DNA of 64,000 nucleotides from Vulcanimicrobiota bacterium (GCA_027452165.1 DAIDGX010000024.1:124001-188000), one strand, 5' to 3'; positions 27,303 through 37,596 are shown, counted from the stretch's first letter. Translations and numbers: made by a program. Notes: generated by a model not told the origin, from the sequence alone.

Positions 27303-28658
27303 TCAACCGGCGGCCGAGCTGACGCGCGGATACTCGTTGGTGTCGAGCAGCCCACGCGGCTCAACGAGCGGGATGACGCCGCTCGAACGCTGGACCTGTC
27401 CGCCAAGCGCCGAGAGCATCTCCTCGAAGCGATCGTACCCGCGATCGATGTATTCGAGACCAATGATCTCGGTTTCGCCCGCGGCGGCAAGACCCGCGAC
27501 GACGAGCGCGGCACCCGCGCGAATATCGGGAGCCTCGACCGGCGCGCCCGAGAGCTGTCCCACGCCCTTGACGACGGCGGTGTTGCTCTCCATCGAGACG
27601 CGTACATCGGCGCCCATGCGCGCGAGTTCGTTGACGTACGAAAAACGCGCGTTGAAGATCGACTCCTCGACGACGCTCGTGCCCGGCGCCGTACACAGGT
27701 AGGCGACCATCTGCGGTTGCAGATCGGTTGGGAAACCCGGATAGGGCGCGGTAAGAATCTCGGTTCCGCCCGTGATGGTGCTTCCATCGACGCGAATCCA
27801 ATCATCGCCGAAGGTAAGATCCACACCGCACTCTTGCAGCTTCACCATGAATGCTTCGAGATGATCGGGACGGCATCGCGTGACGGTGACGTCGCCGCGC
27901 GTCACCGCACCGGCGAGCAGGAGCGTGCCGGTAACGATACGATCGGGAATGATCTCGTACTCAACACCGTGCAACTCTTCGACGCCTTCGATCACGAGCG
28001 TGTCGGTTCCGAGCCCCGCGATCTTCGCGCCCATCGCAACCAGGAAGTTGCCGAGGTCGATCACCTCAGGCTCCATCGCAACGTTGACGATCGTGCTCGT
28101 ACCGTCGGCGAGCACCGCGGCGAGCATCGCGTTTTTCGTCGCGCCCACGCTCGGCATGCGAAATTCGATCGAAGCCCCGTGCAAGCGTTTGTGCTTCGAT
28201 TCGGCGATCAGGTAGCCGTGCGCGTTGCGCACGTCGCAGCCAAGAGCGAGAAAGGCCTGTTCGTGCATGTCGGTCGCGCGTGTACCGAGGATACATCCAC
28301 CCGGCAGCGGCACCTCAGCACGCCCGAAGCGTCCAAGCAGCGGACCGACGATATCGAAGGAGGCTGCAAGTTTGCGAACGAGCGTGTACGGCGCGCGATA
28401 CGACGCGACGTTACTCGAATCGATCGTTACGGTGCTGTCGCCCTCGTACCGGATGCGCGCACCCAGGGCTTCGAGCAGCGACCACATGACCGAAACGTCG
28501 GTGATACGCGGCACGCGATGAAGCGTGACCGTGCCTTTGGCGAGCAATGCAGCGGCCATGATCGGAAGCGCGGCGTTCTTCGCGCCGTGCGTCGCAACCG
28601 AGCCTTCGAGACGGGCGCCTCCGCGGACCCGAAGCGTGGTGTCCAGACGATCGAGCAT
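27303..28658 (-). CDS. murA: UDP-N-acetylglucosamine 1-carboxyvinyltransferase (MurA)
   Basis: First committed step of peptidoglycan synthesis: enolpyruvyl transfer from PEP to UDP-GlcNAc. About 451 residues with two inside-out alpha/beta domains. The catalytic loop GGCILGTRATD retains the Cys (about residue 122) that fosfomycin attacks, so the enzyme should be sensitive at target level. Also seen: GAKNAALPIMAA, PDRIVTGTLLLAG and PYPGFPTDLQPQ. I start at the ATG at 28658. The in-frame ATG at 28688 lies inside a strong hairpin, and the shorter start matches the usual MurA N-terminus. It lies between atpC and mreB, as near many Firmicutes atp operons. Confidence 0.95.
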   Translation of the reverse strand: MLDRLDTTLRVRGGARLEGSVATHGAKNAALPIMAAALLAKGTVTLHRVPRITDVSVMWSLLEALGARIRYEGDSTVTIDSSNVASYRAPYTLVRKLAASFDIVGPLLGRFGRAEVPLPGGCILGTRATDMHEQAFLALGCDVRNAHGYLIAESKHKRLHGASIEFRMPSVGATKNAMLAAVLADGTSTIVNVAMEPEVIDLGNFLVAMGAKIAGLGTDTLVIEGVEELHGVEYEIIPDRIVTGTLLLAGAVTRGDVTVTRCRPDHLEAFMVKLQECGVDLTFGDDWIRVDGSTITGGTEILTAPYPGFPTDLQPQMVAYLCTAPGTSVVEESIFNARFSYVNELARMGADVRVSMESNTAVVKGVGQLSGAPVEAPDIRAGAALVVAGLAAAGETEIIGLEYIDRGYDRFEEMLSALGGQVQRSSGVIPLVEPRGLLDTNEYPRVSSAAG

Positions 28659-28677
28659 ATATCGGGTAAAAGATTCG

Positions 28678-28699
28678 CGGGGCGCCATTGGGCGCCCCG
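28678..28699 (-). terminator. GC-rich hairpin between atpC and murA, possible atp-operon terminator
   Basis: CGGGGCGCC (28678-28686) pairs perfectly with GGCGCCCCG (28691-28699) over 9 bp with a 4-base loop. On the minus strand it is followed by CGAATCTTTTACC, a short imperfect T-tract. It sits 29-50 bases after the atpC stop and covers the most upstream possible murA ATG. Partial termination would lower murA relative to atp. Confidence 0.45.
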
Positions 28700-28727
28700 C
28701 TTCTTTGTTATCTGAGTCCCTTTTCGT

Positions 28728-29141
28728 TTAGGTGTGGCCGGTGAGGCGCAATTTCGCGTTCGCGAAATCGAGGGTCGCCTGCTCGCGAGCGAACTGCTCG
28801 CCGGTCGCGGTCTTTTGCCGCTCGAGCGCGCCGTCGCGCTCGTCCTTGGCCGCCTGCACATCGACGTCGTCGAATCGCAGGGCCTCGTCAACGAGCACGG
28901 TCAGACGCCCCGGCAGAGCCTGCATGAAGCCCTCGCGGGTAGCGAGCTCCAGACGCTCGGTCTTACCCTCGATCTGCACGTTGGCGCGCAAAACGCCCGG
29001 CTTGAGCGCCGCGAGAAACGGCGCGTGACTCGGCAGGATACCCTCTTCGCCCTCGGTCGTGACCGCGATGACGAGCTCGGCATCACCCTCGAAGGCAACC
29101 TTCGTGGGCGTGATCAGCTTGAACGGAATCGTATGTGCCAT
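28728..29141 (-). CDS. atpC: F1 ATP synthase subunit epsilon
   Basis: 137 residues. The N-terminal beta-sandwich is recognisable (IPFKLITPTKVAFEGDAELVIAVTTEGEEGILPSHAPFLAAL, the family signature). A C-terminal helical hairpin follows (AKDERDGALERQKTATGEQFAREQATLDFANAKLRL). It is the central-stalk subunit coupling rotation and possibly inhibiting ATP hydrolysis. It is the last atp gene, 25 bases after atpD. Confidence 0.96.
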   Translation of the reverse strand: MAHTIPFKLITPTKVAFEGDAELVIAVTTEGEEGILPSHAPFLAALKPGVLRANVQIEGKTERLELATREGFMQALPGRLTVLVDEALRFDDVDVQAAKDERDGALERQKTATGEQFAREQATLDFANAKLRLTGHT

Positions 29142-29166
29142 ACACCTTGCTCGGCAAAGCCGCGGG

Positions 29167-30675
<1,509 letters not shown>

Positions 30676-30676
<1 letters not shown>

Positions 30677-31566
30677 TATCCGTTGACCAGCGCTTCCGCG
30701 CCGCCGACGATTTCGAGCAGTTCTTTGGTGATCGCCGCCTGACGCGCGTTGTTCATCTGGATCGTCAGTTCGTCGATCAGTTTGCCAGCGTTGTCCGTTG
30801 CATTGTTCATCGCGAGCAACTGAGCTGCGAAGAACGCGGCGTCGGTCTCGAGCATCGCCGAGAAAATCGTAAATTCGAGGTACTTGGGGAGCAAACGCGA
30901 GAGCACGGCCTCGGGCGAGGGTGCGAACTCGACGGCGCCCTTGGCGCCGCGCGCCTCCCCGCTCTCAACACGAGTCGCATCCGCGTCACTCTGAGCCTGT
31001 CGCGCGATCGGCACGAGCGTGCGGGTCTCGGGCTTCTGTGAGAGCATCGAGATGAGCTTCGGCGAGATCAGCGTGATGTTCGAGATCGCGCCGGAAACGA
31101 AATCGTCGGTAACGCGATATGCGACTTCGCGTGCGGCTTCGATCTTCGAGGGCGCGTTGAGTGCCCAGGCCGGACGATCAGCGTGGCCGGAACGACGCAC
31201 GAAGTTGCGCGCCTTGTTGCCGACCGTGTACCAGGCAACCTGCGGATTCGCTTTGACGAAGAGCTCGCCCGCGCGAATGATGTTCGAGTTGAACGCGCCC
31301 GCAAGACCCTTATCGGCGGTCATCAGGATGACGCCGTGCGGTGCGTTCGCGTTACCCGGCTTCATGAACGGATGATCCACGCTGCCGACGCTCGCCATCA
31401 GATCGCGCAGCATCTCCGAAAGCGTGTCCGCGTAGGGACGCGCTTCCTTCTGCGCCTGCTCCGCGCGGCGGATCTTGGCCGCGGCGACTTGCTTCATCGC
31501 CTTGGTGATCTGCTGCGTGTTCTTCAGCGAGCGAATCCGCTCGCGAAGATCCTTTACGCTTGGCAT
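30676..31566 (-). CDS. atpG: F1 ATP synthase subunit gamma
   Basis: 296 residues. The N-terminal coiled coil starts with LRERIRSLKNTQQITKAMKQVAAAKIRRA, the family hallmark. The C-terminal coil ends MNNARQAAITKELLEIVGGAEAL. It is the rotor shaft of F1. A variable loop before AVEFAPSPEAVL is charged and includes residues encoded by a REP-like sequence (30985-31004). It starts three bases after the atpA stop. Confidence 0.97.
30985..31004. repeat. REP-like sequence inside atpG
   Basis: GTCACTCTGAGCCTGTCGCG agrees with the intergenic copy at about 30655-30674 at 15 of 20 positions (GTCA, CTGAGC and TGTCG blocks). It is translated in frame in the variable loop of AtpG as part of ARQAQSDADAT. It may be an old insertion tolerated in a non-essential loop, or a chance match. 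Confidence 0.3.
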
Positions 31567-31569
31567 AGC

Positions 31570-33069
31570 TTAAAAACTCTTGTTGAACTCGGTGAGAGCA
31601 GCGTTGAGTTTTTGCTTGGTATCGTCCGAGAGCTGGCCCGACGCGGCGATCGCCTGCGGCACGTCGGCGTGCTTGTTATGCAAGAACTGAATAAAGCGCT
31701 TCGCCCAGTCTTGCAGACGCGGCGTCGGAATCTCGTTCACAAACCCGTTGGTCGCACCATAGATGATCGCGACTTGATCTTCGGTGGACTGCGGCTGATA
31801 CTGCGGTTGCTTCAGGAGTTCGGTGAGCTTCTCACCGCGCAGCAGCTGCATCTGCGTCGATTTATCGAGATCGCTTGCGAGCTTTGCGAAGGCAGCGAGA
31901 TCGCGGTACTGCGCGAGTTCGAGCTTGAGCGGACCGGCGACGCCTTTCATCGCTTTGGTCTGCGCCGAACCACCGACGCGCGAGACGGAGAGACCGACGT
32001 TGACGGCCGGGCGAATACCCTGGAAGAAGAGTTCCGGCGTCAGGTAGATCTGACCGTCGGTGATCGAGATCACGTTGGTCGGAATATACGCCGAGAAGTC
32101 GCCCGCCTGCGTCTCGATGATCGGAAGCGCCGTCATCGACCCGCCGCCGAGTTCATCCGAGAGCTTCGCGGCGCGTTCGAGCAGGCGCGAGTGCAGGAAG
32201 AAGACGTCGCCCGGGTAGGCTTCGCGGCCCGGCGGACGGCGCAACAGCAACGCCATCTCGCGATAGGACTGCGCGTGCTTGGTGAGATCATCGTAAATGA
32301 TCAGCACGTCCTTGCCGGCATACATCAGTTCTTCACCCATTGCGGCGCCGGCGAACGGAGCGATCCAGCGCAGCGCGGCTGCCTCCGACGGGCCGACGAC
32401 GACGATCGTCGTGTACTCCATCGCGCCCTTCTGTTCGAGCGTCTGCGCGAGCGCGGCGACGGTCGAGTTCTTCTGGCCGATCGCGACGTAGATGCAGAAA
32501 ACGTCGCGACCCTTTTGGTTGATGATCGTGTCGATCGCGATCGCGGTCTTACCGGTCGAACGATCGCCGATGATCAGCTCGCGCTGCCCCTTGCCGATCG
32601 GAATGAGCGCGTCGATCGCGCGGATGCCGGTCGGCAGCGGCTGCTTGACACCCTGGCGCTCGACGACGGTCGGCGCGACGTTTTCGATCGTGCGAAACTT
32701 GTTCGTGTTGATCGGACCCTTGCCGTCAACCGGCTGGCCGAGCGGATTGACGACGCGGCCCAAGAGCGCTTCGCCGACCGGCACCGACGCGATGCGTCCG
32801 GTGCGACGGACTTTGTCGCCTTCCTTGATCTCGCCATCGTCGCCCATGATGACGACGCCGACATTATCCTCTTCAAGGTTCAGCGCGACGCCCTGCAGGC
32901 CGTTGGCGAACTCGACGAGCTCCGACGCTTTCACGCCGCGCAAGCCGTAAACGCGCGCCAAGTTGGCGCCGACCTCGATGACGGTACCGACTTCGTCTTC
33001 TTGAACCCCAGCCTTGAAGCTCGCAATCTGCTGCTTCAGTATTCCGGCGATTTCGTCTGCGTTGATCAT
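31570..33069 (-). CDS. atpA: F1 ATP synthase subunit alpha
   Basis: 499 residues. Non-catalytic nucleotide-binding subunit of F1. Walker A GDRSTGKT at residues 168-175, the [46 protein letters not shown] stretch characteristic of alpha, and the arginine-finger region ...[16 protein letters not shown] (written here as [15 protein letters not shown]). Normal length. It is preceded by an unusually long 113-base gap after atpH that contains two hairpins. Confidence 0.98.
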   Translation of the reverse strand: MINADEIAGILKQQIASFKAGVQEDEVGTVIEVGANLARVYGLRGVKASELVEFANGLQGVALNLEEDNVGVVIMGDDGEIKEGDKVRRTGRIASVPVGEALLGRVVNPLGQPVDGKGPINTNKFRTIENVAPTVVERQGVKQPLPTGIRAIDALIPIGKGQRELIIGDRSTGKTAIAIDTIINQKGRDVFCIYVAIGQKNSTVAALAQTLEQKGAMEYTTIVVVGPSEAAALRWIAPFAGAAMGEELMYAGKDVLIIYDDLTKHAQSYREMALLLRRPPGREAYPGDVFFLHSRLLERAAKLSDELGGGSMTALPIIETQAGDFSAYIPTNVISITDGQIYLTPELFFQGIRPAVNVGLSVSRVGGSAQTKAMKGVAGPLKLELAQYRDLAAFAKLASDLDKSTQMQLLRGEKLTELLKQPQYQPQSTEDQVAIIYGATNGFVNEIPTPRLQDWAKRFIQFLHNKHADVPQAIAASGQLSDDTKQKLNAALTEFNKSF

Positions 33070-33194
33070 AACTTTAAAGGCGCTCCGATCCCATCTCCGC
33101 GCCCCCCACTCCGTGGGGCCCCCGGGCTTCGGGGCGCATATTCATATTGGCTTGCATGAGGTTCCCCTGGGACGCCGGCACGCTATGTGCCGGC
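33070..33194. other. Intergenic hairpin region between atpH and atpA
   Basis: This 113-base spacer (33070-33182) interrupts an otherwise tight operon. CCCCAC (33104-33109) pairs with GTGGGG (33113-33118). GCCGGCAC (33174-33181) pairs perfectly with GTGCCGGC (33187-33194), overlapping the atpH stop. Neither is followed by a T-run on the minus strand. They may control mRNA processing or stability, so that alpha and beta, needed in three copies each, are made at a different rate from delta and b. No ORF is seen here. Confidence 0.45.
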
Positions 33195-33728
33195 AGCAAA
33201 CAGCGTTCGCGTCAATTCTTCCAATCGGCCGGCGACCGAGCCGTCGATGCGACGGTCACCCATCATCAGGCGAACCCCGCCGATGAGCGACGGATCGACC
33301 TTTACGGTCACGTCGAATCTCTTGCCGTACGCACGCTCGAGACGATCGACCATGGCGCGCAAATCGTCCGAAGCGAGTTCCTTGGCCATCGTGACCCCGA
33401 GCGGCTCTGCTCCGCGCGCGGCGAGCTCGAGTTTCTTATACTCGACGACGAGTTCGCCGAGCAGTGTTTCGCGGCGCTTACGCACGAGCAAGAGGACCGT
33501 GTGCAACGCGACGTCGTGCATTTTGCCCTCGAAGGCGGCAAGGAGCACGCGTTCCTTCTCCTTGCGATCGATGATCGGCGCCACGAAGAAATTCTTCGTA
33601 GCAGCATCCTCATCGATCGCGCGCCGCACCGCGGCGAGGTCGTCACCCACGCGTTCGACCGCTTTCGCCTCGCTCGCGAGCGAGAAGACGGCGGTCGCGT
33701 AGCGACGTGCGAGCGTTTCGTTTGCCAT
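33183..33728 (-). CDS. atpH: F1 ATP synthase subunit delta (peripheral stalk)
   Basis: 181 residues. The N-terminal six-helix domain begins LARRYATAVFSLASEAKAVERVGDDL, typical of OSCP/delta. The C-terminal part shows DPSLIGGVRLMMGDRRIDGSVAGRLEELTRTL, the conserved delta signature. It connects the F1 head to the b-type stalks. It starts four bases after the atpF stop. Confidence 0.95.
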   Translation of the reverse strand: MANETLARRYATAVFSLASEAKAVERVGDDLAAVRRAIDEDAATKNFFVAPIIDRKEKERVLLAAFEGKMHDVALHTVLLLVRKRRETLLGELVVEYKKLELAARGAEPLGVTMAKELASDDLRAMVDRLERAYGKRFDVTVKVDPSLIGGVRLMMGDRRIDGSVAGRLEELTRTLFAAGT

Positions 33729-33732
33729 CGTA

Positions 33733-34218
33733 TTACTTCTCCGCCTCGATCGACGAGACGAACGAATTGACGAGCCTTGCGTTCACCGAAGCATCCACGC
33801 GCTGCGCAGCCTTCCCTCGGGCGGCCTGCAGAGCTCGTTCGAGCAATTCGACGCGCAGACGGTCACGCGCCGCGAAGCGCGCGCGGTCGAGTTCGCCGCT
33901 GGCGTTACGCACGGCCCGTTCGCCGGCTTCGCGGGCTTGCGCGATCGTGGCGTCCTTCTCCCGAGCGGCTTGCTCCGTGGCACGCTGACGAATCAGCTCC
34001 GCGTCGCGTTGCGCGCCCGAAATTTCGCCACGAAGGGCTTCGAGAGAAGCCTTTGCCTCGTCGCGATGACGTTCGGATTCGGCTAGTTGCTTGTTGTGGG
34101 CATCTTGCGCCGCAAGCACCGCGGGCTGGATGTACTTACCCCAGACCCACACCATCACGGCGACGAAGAGCACCGCCGAGATAACCTGGCTCCAGACGGC
34201 AACCTGTTCGTAGTTCAT
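33733..34218 (-). CDS. atpF: F0 ATP synthase subunit b (second b-type gene)
   Basis: 161 residues. One N-terminal membrane helix (VISAVLFVAVMVWVWGKYIQPAVLA) and then a long charged helix for the peripheral stalk. It overlaps the preceding b-type gene as ATGA. Having two different b-like genes in tandem suggests a heterodimeric b/b' stalk, as known in photosynthetic bacteria and some others. Which of the two should be called b or b' cannot be decided from sequence alone. Confidence 0.88.
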   Translation of the reverse strand: MNYEQVAVWSQVISAVLFVAVMVWVWGKYIQPAVLAAQDAHNKQLAESERHRDEAKASLEALRGEISGAQRDAELIRQRATEQAAREKDATIAQAREAGERAVRNASGELDRARFAARDRLRVELLERALQAARGKAAQRVDASVNARLVNSFVSSIEAEK

Positions 34219-34646
34219 TTGGCTGCCTCCAGAACCGTGCGCTCGACCATGAGGTCGGCGAGCTGCGCCACGATCTGTTCCTCGTTCGCACGCGCCGCCT
34301 TCAACTCATCCGCGACGGTCGCTTGCGCCGCGTCAACGGCCGCTTGCACCTTCGCGCCGTACTGCACGGCGAGTTCGGCAGACGCGTTCGAAGCCTCGGC
34401 GCGCGCCTTGGCGAGCGTCGCTTCAGCATCGCGGCGCGCGGCGGCACGAAACTCGTCGGCCTGCGCGCGAAGCGACTTCGCCTCGGCCTGATACGCGTCG
34501 TAATCCGCGGTCACACTGTTGATGTACTCACGGCGCTTGCGGATTGCGCTGCCGACCGGACGCAAAAACAGCACGTTCAACAGCGCGAAGAAGATCGCGA
34601 AGTTGATCAGCTGAACGAGCAGCGTCCCGTCTAACGAGAGAAACAT
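34215..34646 (-). CDS. F0 ATP synthase subunit b' (first b-type gene)
   Basis: 143 residues. The N-terminal membrane helix is LVQLINFAIFFALLNVLFLRPVGSAI, ending in the usual ...LRPV...I.KRR pattern of b subunits. A long Ala/Glu/Arg helix follows. It lies between atpE and the second b gene, and its stop overlaps that gene's ATG. It should form the other arm of a b/b' peripheral stalk. Confidence 0.88.
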   Translation of the reverse strand: MFLSLDGTLLVQLINFAIFFALLNVLFLRPVGSAIRKRREYINSVTADYDAYQAEAKSLRAQADEFRAAARRDAEATLAKARAEASNASAELAVQYGAKVQAAVDAAQATVADELKAARANEEQIVAQLADLMVERTVLEAAK

Positions 34647-34664
34647 GTTGCTACCGGTGCGCGC

Positions 34665-34952
34665 TTACTTCGCGACGGTCGAGAGATGCGCGAGAAGATC
34701 CGGAACCTTCACCACGACGAGCAGCAGGTAGAACGCGAGACCGAGCGCGATGATCGGAAACGCTTCCAGGACGCCGACGCCGAGGAAGAGGAACGTGAAG
34801 ATGTTCGGACGGGCTTCGGGCTGCCGGGCGATTGCCTCGACGGCCTTGCTTGCGACGATACCGTCGCCGATTGCCGAACCGAACGCCACGCCGGCAACGA
34901 TGATGCCGAACGCGAGGAGGGTGAGGCCTGCAACCAACGCTTCAGAGCTCAA
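34665..34952 (-). CDS. atpE: F0 ATP synthase subunit c (rotor ring)
   Basis: 95 residues, two membrane helices and a polar loop with the conserved RQPEA. The ion-binding carboxylate is Glu63 in GVGVLEAFPII. The helix 1 Gly motif is present (AGVAFGSAIGDG) but carries an Asp (D30) near the loop. The residue after Glu63 is Ala, and the Gln/Ser ligands typical of Na+-binding rings are not obvious, so proton use is expected. This is inference. Confidence 0.95.
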   Translation of the reverse strand: MSSEALVAGLTLLAFGIIVAGVAFGSAIGDGIVASKAVEAIARQPEARPNIFTFLFLGVGVLEAFPIIALGLAFYLLLVVVKVPDLLAHLSTVAK

Positions 34953-34979
34953 GAGCGTACCTTTCCTTCGAGTAGTGTC

Positions 34980-35711
34980 TTAATGGTCTTCCGCCGTCGC
35001 GAGCGACAAATAGACGATCGCGAGCAGCGTAAATACGAACGCTTGGACGGTGCCGACGAAGAAGTTGAAAAACTGGATCAAGAACGGCACGACGGTGACG
35101 GCGAGCGACAGATCGAACGCGCCGATCTTCACGTGGGCGACCACGATCGACGCGATGATGATAAAGAGCAATTCGCCGACGAAAATATTAAAGAACAGGC
35201 GCGCGGCGAGCGTCGCCGGGCGCGCGAGCTCCTCGAGCAAGTTGATCGGGAGCAGGAAGGCGTTCGGCTTCGCCAAGTGCGCGAGATGCTTGATGCCGTT
35301 CTGGCGAAAGCCGACGATCCACGTCATGAAGAAGACGATAAGCGCGAGCGGAACCGTCGTGTTCAGATCGGCCGTCGGAGAGCCGCCGAAGGGCAGGCCG
35401 AGCACCTTGAACGGGAAAATGCCGAACTGGTTGAGCAAGAAAATGAACACGAAGAGCGCGATGAAGAACGGGATGAACGCTTCGCCCTTTTCACCAAGCG
35501 CGCTCTTGGCGAGGTCGGCGATGTAATTGACGATGCCTTCCACGATGGTCTGACGCTTCGTAACGTACGCGGAACGATAGCTCGCACCGACCCACGCGAA
35601 AAAAGCCAGCGCAACGAGCATGACGAGCCACGTCGTCACGATCGTGTCTGCATGCACGGATCCGATTACCGGCAACTGCCAGGTAATGTGCTCACCGATT
35701 TGTTCGTGCAT
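34980..35711 (-). CDS. atpB: F0 ATP synthase subunit a
   Basis: 243 residues, five to six membrane helices. The half-channel helix carries the essential Arg in ARPATLAARLFFNIFVGELL. The later polar helix is ...QFFNFFVGTVQAFVFTLLAIVYLSLA, the family's Q-A-x-F-x-x-L signature. It starts 81 bases after the atpI stop, with a hairpin in between, and is followed by atpE after 27 bases. Confidence 0.96.
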   Translation of the reverse strand: MHEQIGEHITWQLPVIGSVHADTIVTTWLVMLVALAFFAWVGASYRSAYVTKRQTIVEGIVNYIADLAKSALGEKGEAFIPFFIALFVFIFLLNQFGIFPFKVLGLPFGGSPTADLNTTVPLALIVFFMTWIVGFRQNGIKHLAHLAKPNAFLLPINLLEELARPATLAARLFFNIFVGELLFIIIASIVVAHVKIGAFDLSLAVTVVPFLIQFFNFFVGTVQAFVFTLLAIVYLSLATAEDH

Positions 35712-35727
35712 CTCTTATCCCCGACGC

Positions 35728-35746
35728 GGTCCCCGCGCCGGGGACC
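35728..35746. repeat. Hairpin in the atpI-atpB spacer
   Basis: GGTCCCCG (35728-35735) and CGGGGACC (35739-35746) pair perfectly over 8 bp with a 3-base loop, 16 bases upstream of the atpB ATG. A weaker CCCGTT/AACGGG hairpin lies near the atpI stop (about 35787-35801). No T-run follows, so structural or processing roles are more likely than termination. Confidence 0.4.
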
Positions 35747-35792
35747 CTACACGTAAACGACGCTCCGTTCTATGAACCGCGCGCCCCCGTTT

Positions 35793-36245
35793 TCAACGGG
35801 TTCCCCCGATCACGACCTTGCGATGATACATCAGCGCAAAGAGTGCGAGCGGGAGGAAGAATCCGGCAAAATACCACGCCATCGACCACCAGGGTCCCTT
35901 TGTGGCAAATGCCACGGGCACTATACCGAAGAGCCCGATTCGCAAGAAACTACTTAAGACGAAGCCCGAAGTGCTACGGGTCTCGATCGCCCGCTCCCCG
36001 CTACGCATCGCGATGCGCGCATTGAGGACGCCTGCGACACCTCCCACGATCAGGGCTAGGGCGGGGACCGGGAGCCAACGCAGCGCGACGAGACCGAGAA
36101 CCGAGACGACCAGGAGCGTCCATACCGAGACCGTTGCCTTCAGCTGATGGTACGTCGCAAGATCGACCGCCGCTTCGGCGTCCGTGTAGGTACGCGCCGC
36201 CGGGGCCGTCTCCTGCCCCCACGCATCGTCGTCCTCGAAGCTCAC
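35793..36245 (-). CDS. atpI: ATP synthase accessory subunit I (AtpI)
   Basis: About 150 residues: an acidic N-terminus (SFEDDDAWGQE...), then four hydrophobic helices in AtpI-like arrangement (WTLLVVSVLGLVALRWLPVPALALIVGGVAGVLNAR..., SFLRIGLFGIVPVAF, WWSMAWYFAGFFLPLALFALM). AtpI helps assemble the c-ring or carries Mg2+. The start is the GTG at 36245, which overlaps the atpZ stop as GTGA. The frame continues upstream to 36524, but that extension is antisense-like, Arg/Pro-rich and lies inside wecB. Confidence 0.8.
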   Translation of the reverse strand: MSFEDDDAWGQETAPAARTYTDAEAAVDLATYHQLKATVSVWTLLVVSVLGLVALRWLPVPALALIVGGVAGVLNARIAMRSGERAIETRSTSGFVLSSFLRIGLFGIVPVAFATKGPWWSMAWYFAGFFLPLALFALMYHRKVVIGGTR

Positions 36246-36430
36246 GGCGAGCCCCGCAGGAGCAGGCGCATGGCCGCGTAGCCCCCAAGGCCGAGGCCGC
36301 CGAAGAGGCCGACGGCCACCCACAGTTGCTGGCCCGTGCGTCCCGCGAGCCAAATGCCCGCCAGGAGCCCGGCGATCGTCGTGCCGGCGAAGGTCCCGCC
36401 GGCACCGATCACCGGGATCAACTCTTTCAC
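36242..36430 (-). CDS. atpZ: AtpZ/AtpI-like small membrane protein
   Basis: 62 residues with two membrane helices: IPVIGAGGTFAGTTIAGLLAGIWLA and WVAVGLFGGLGLGGYAAMRLLL. The Gly-rich hairpin and the position just ahead of atpI identify an AtpZ-type protein, which elsewhere assists ATP synthase assembly and Mg2+/Ca2+ uptake. It starts with a GTG at 36430 overlapping the wecB stop (GTGA) and ends with another GTGA overlap to atpI. The longer frame to 36922 is not coding. Confidence 0.72.
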   Translation of the reverse strand: MKELIPVIGAGGTFAGTTIAGLLAGIWLAGRTGQQLWVAVGLFGGLGLGGYAAMRLLLRGSP

Positions 36431-37596
36431 GGGGCGCCGGCGACGGCATGGAAGGGGGCAGGATAGGCCCGCCCACGCAGGCGGGCGAGCAGCCACGCCA
36501 CGATCCGCTCGGAGGCCCGGCCATCGCCGTACGGATTCACCGCCCGCGCCATGCGCGCGTACTCCGCTTCGTCGCGCAGCAGCCGCGAGGCGGCATCGAC
36601 GATTTTGGCACGATCGTGGCCAACCAGTTGCAGGGTGCCAGCCTCGAGCCCTTCGGGCCGCTCGGTCTCTTCGCGCATTACGAGCACCGGCTTTCCAAGG
36701 CACGGCGCCTCTTCTTGAATGCCGCCGGAGTCGGTCAGCACGAAGGTGGACGCCTTGACCGCCGCGACCATTTGCCCGTAATCGACCGGATCGACCAAGA
36801 CGACCCCCGGCACATCGCCGAGCAGTTCGTGCGCCACCGGCTTCACGTGCGGTGAGGGATGCACCGGCCAGTATATCTGCGGGCGTTCCGGCAACTCGGT
36901 GATCGCGCGCATCGCGGCACACATCTCGCGCATGTGCGGATGGTTCTCGCGACGATGGGCCGTGACGACGATAAGCGGACGATGCGGATCCAACCGTTCG
37001 AAGCCCGGCGGCGCGGTGAGGTCGGCGCGCTTGGCCGTCGCAAGAAACGCATCGATCACGGTGTTGCCCGTAACGATGATCTCATCGACGCCCACGTTCT
37101 CGCGCAACAGATGCTCACGCGCAAGCTCCGTCGGTGAAAAGTGATACGACGCGATCGTACCGGTGAGGCGCCGATTCATCTCTTCCGGAAACGGCAGCCA
37201 GCGATCGCTCGTGCGCAGGCCCGCTTCGACGTGACCGACGGGCACGTGCTGGTAGAAGGCCGCAAGCGCCGCGGAACTGCTGGTCGTGGTATCGCCGTGC
37301 ACGAGCACCACGTCGGGTTTGGCCTCCTTGAGCACGGGCTCCATGCCCGAAAGTACGCGCGTTGTGATCTGCGTGAGCGTTTGGTCGGGGGTCATGATGT
37401 CGAGATCGTAGTGTGGTTCGATCGCAAAGAGCGCGAGCAGATCGTCGAGCATCTGCCGGTGTTGCGCCGTGACACACACGATGCTCTCGATCGAGGGATG
37501 CGCGCGCAACGCCTCCACCACGGGTGCCATCTTGATGGTGTCGGGGCGCGTGCCGAAGACGGTCATCACGCGGAGTCTATCGTCGGTTCCGTTCAT
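36427..37596 (-). CDS. wecB: UDP-N-acetylglucosamine 2-epimerase (non-hydrolysing)
   Basis: 389 residues, GT-B fold. It interconverts UDP-GlcNAc and UDP-ManNAc for wall polymers or surface glycans. Seen: VFGTRPDTIKMAPVV at the N-terminus, VHGDTTTSSSAALAAFYQHVPVGHVEAGLRT, and FVLTDSGGIQEEAP, all family signatures. It follows wecA by six bases and is coupled to atpZ. This links envelope-sugar synthesis to the ATP synthase transcript, an arrangement also seen in Firmicutes (mnaA near atp). Confidence 0.96.
   Translation of the reverse strand: MNGTDDRLRVMTVFGTRPDTIKMAPVVEALRAHPSIESIVCVTAQHRQMLDDLLALFAIEPHYDLDIMTPDQTLTQITTRVLSGMEPVLKEAKPDVVLVHGDTTTSSSAALAAFYQHVPVGHVEAGLRTSDRWLPFPEEMNRRLTGTIASYHFSPTELAREHLLRENVGVDEIIVTGNTVIDAFLATAKRADLTAPPGFERLDPHRPLIVVTAHRRENHPHMREMCAAMRAITELPERPQIYWPVHPSPHVKPVAHELLGDVPGVVLVDPVDYGQMVAAVKASTFVLTDSGGIQEEAPCLGKPVLVMREETERPEGLEAGTLQLVGHDRAKIVDAASRLLRDEAEYARMARAVNPYGDGRASERIVAWLLARLRGRAYPAPFHAVAGAP

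Noticed and set aside
31183-33159. 658-codon plus-strand frame across atpA and atpG
   Set aside because: Antisense to two highly conserved ATP synthase genes; composition is Arg/Asp/His-rich as expected of a mirror frame in GC-rich DNA.
36246-36922. Long upstream extensions of the atpI and atpZ frames
   Set aside because: Lie inside wecB or atpZ; only the C-terminal parts have membrane helices and GTGA-coupled starts.
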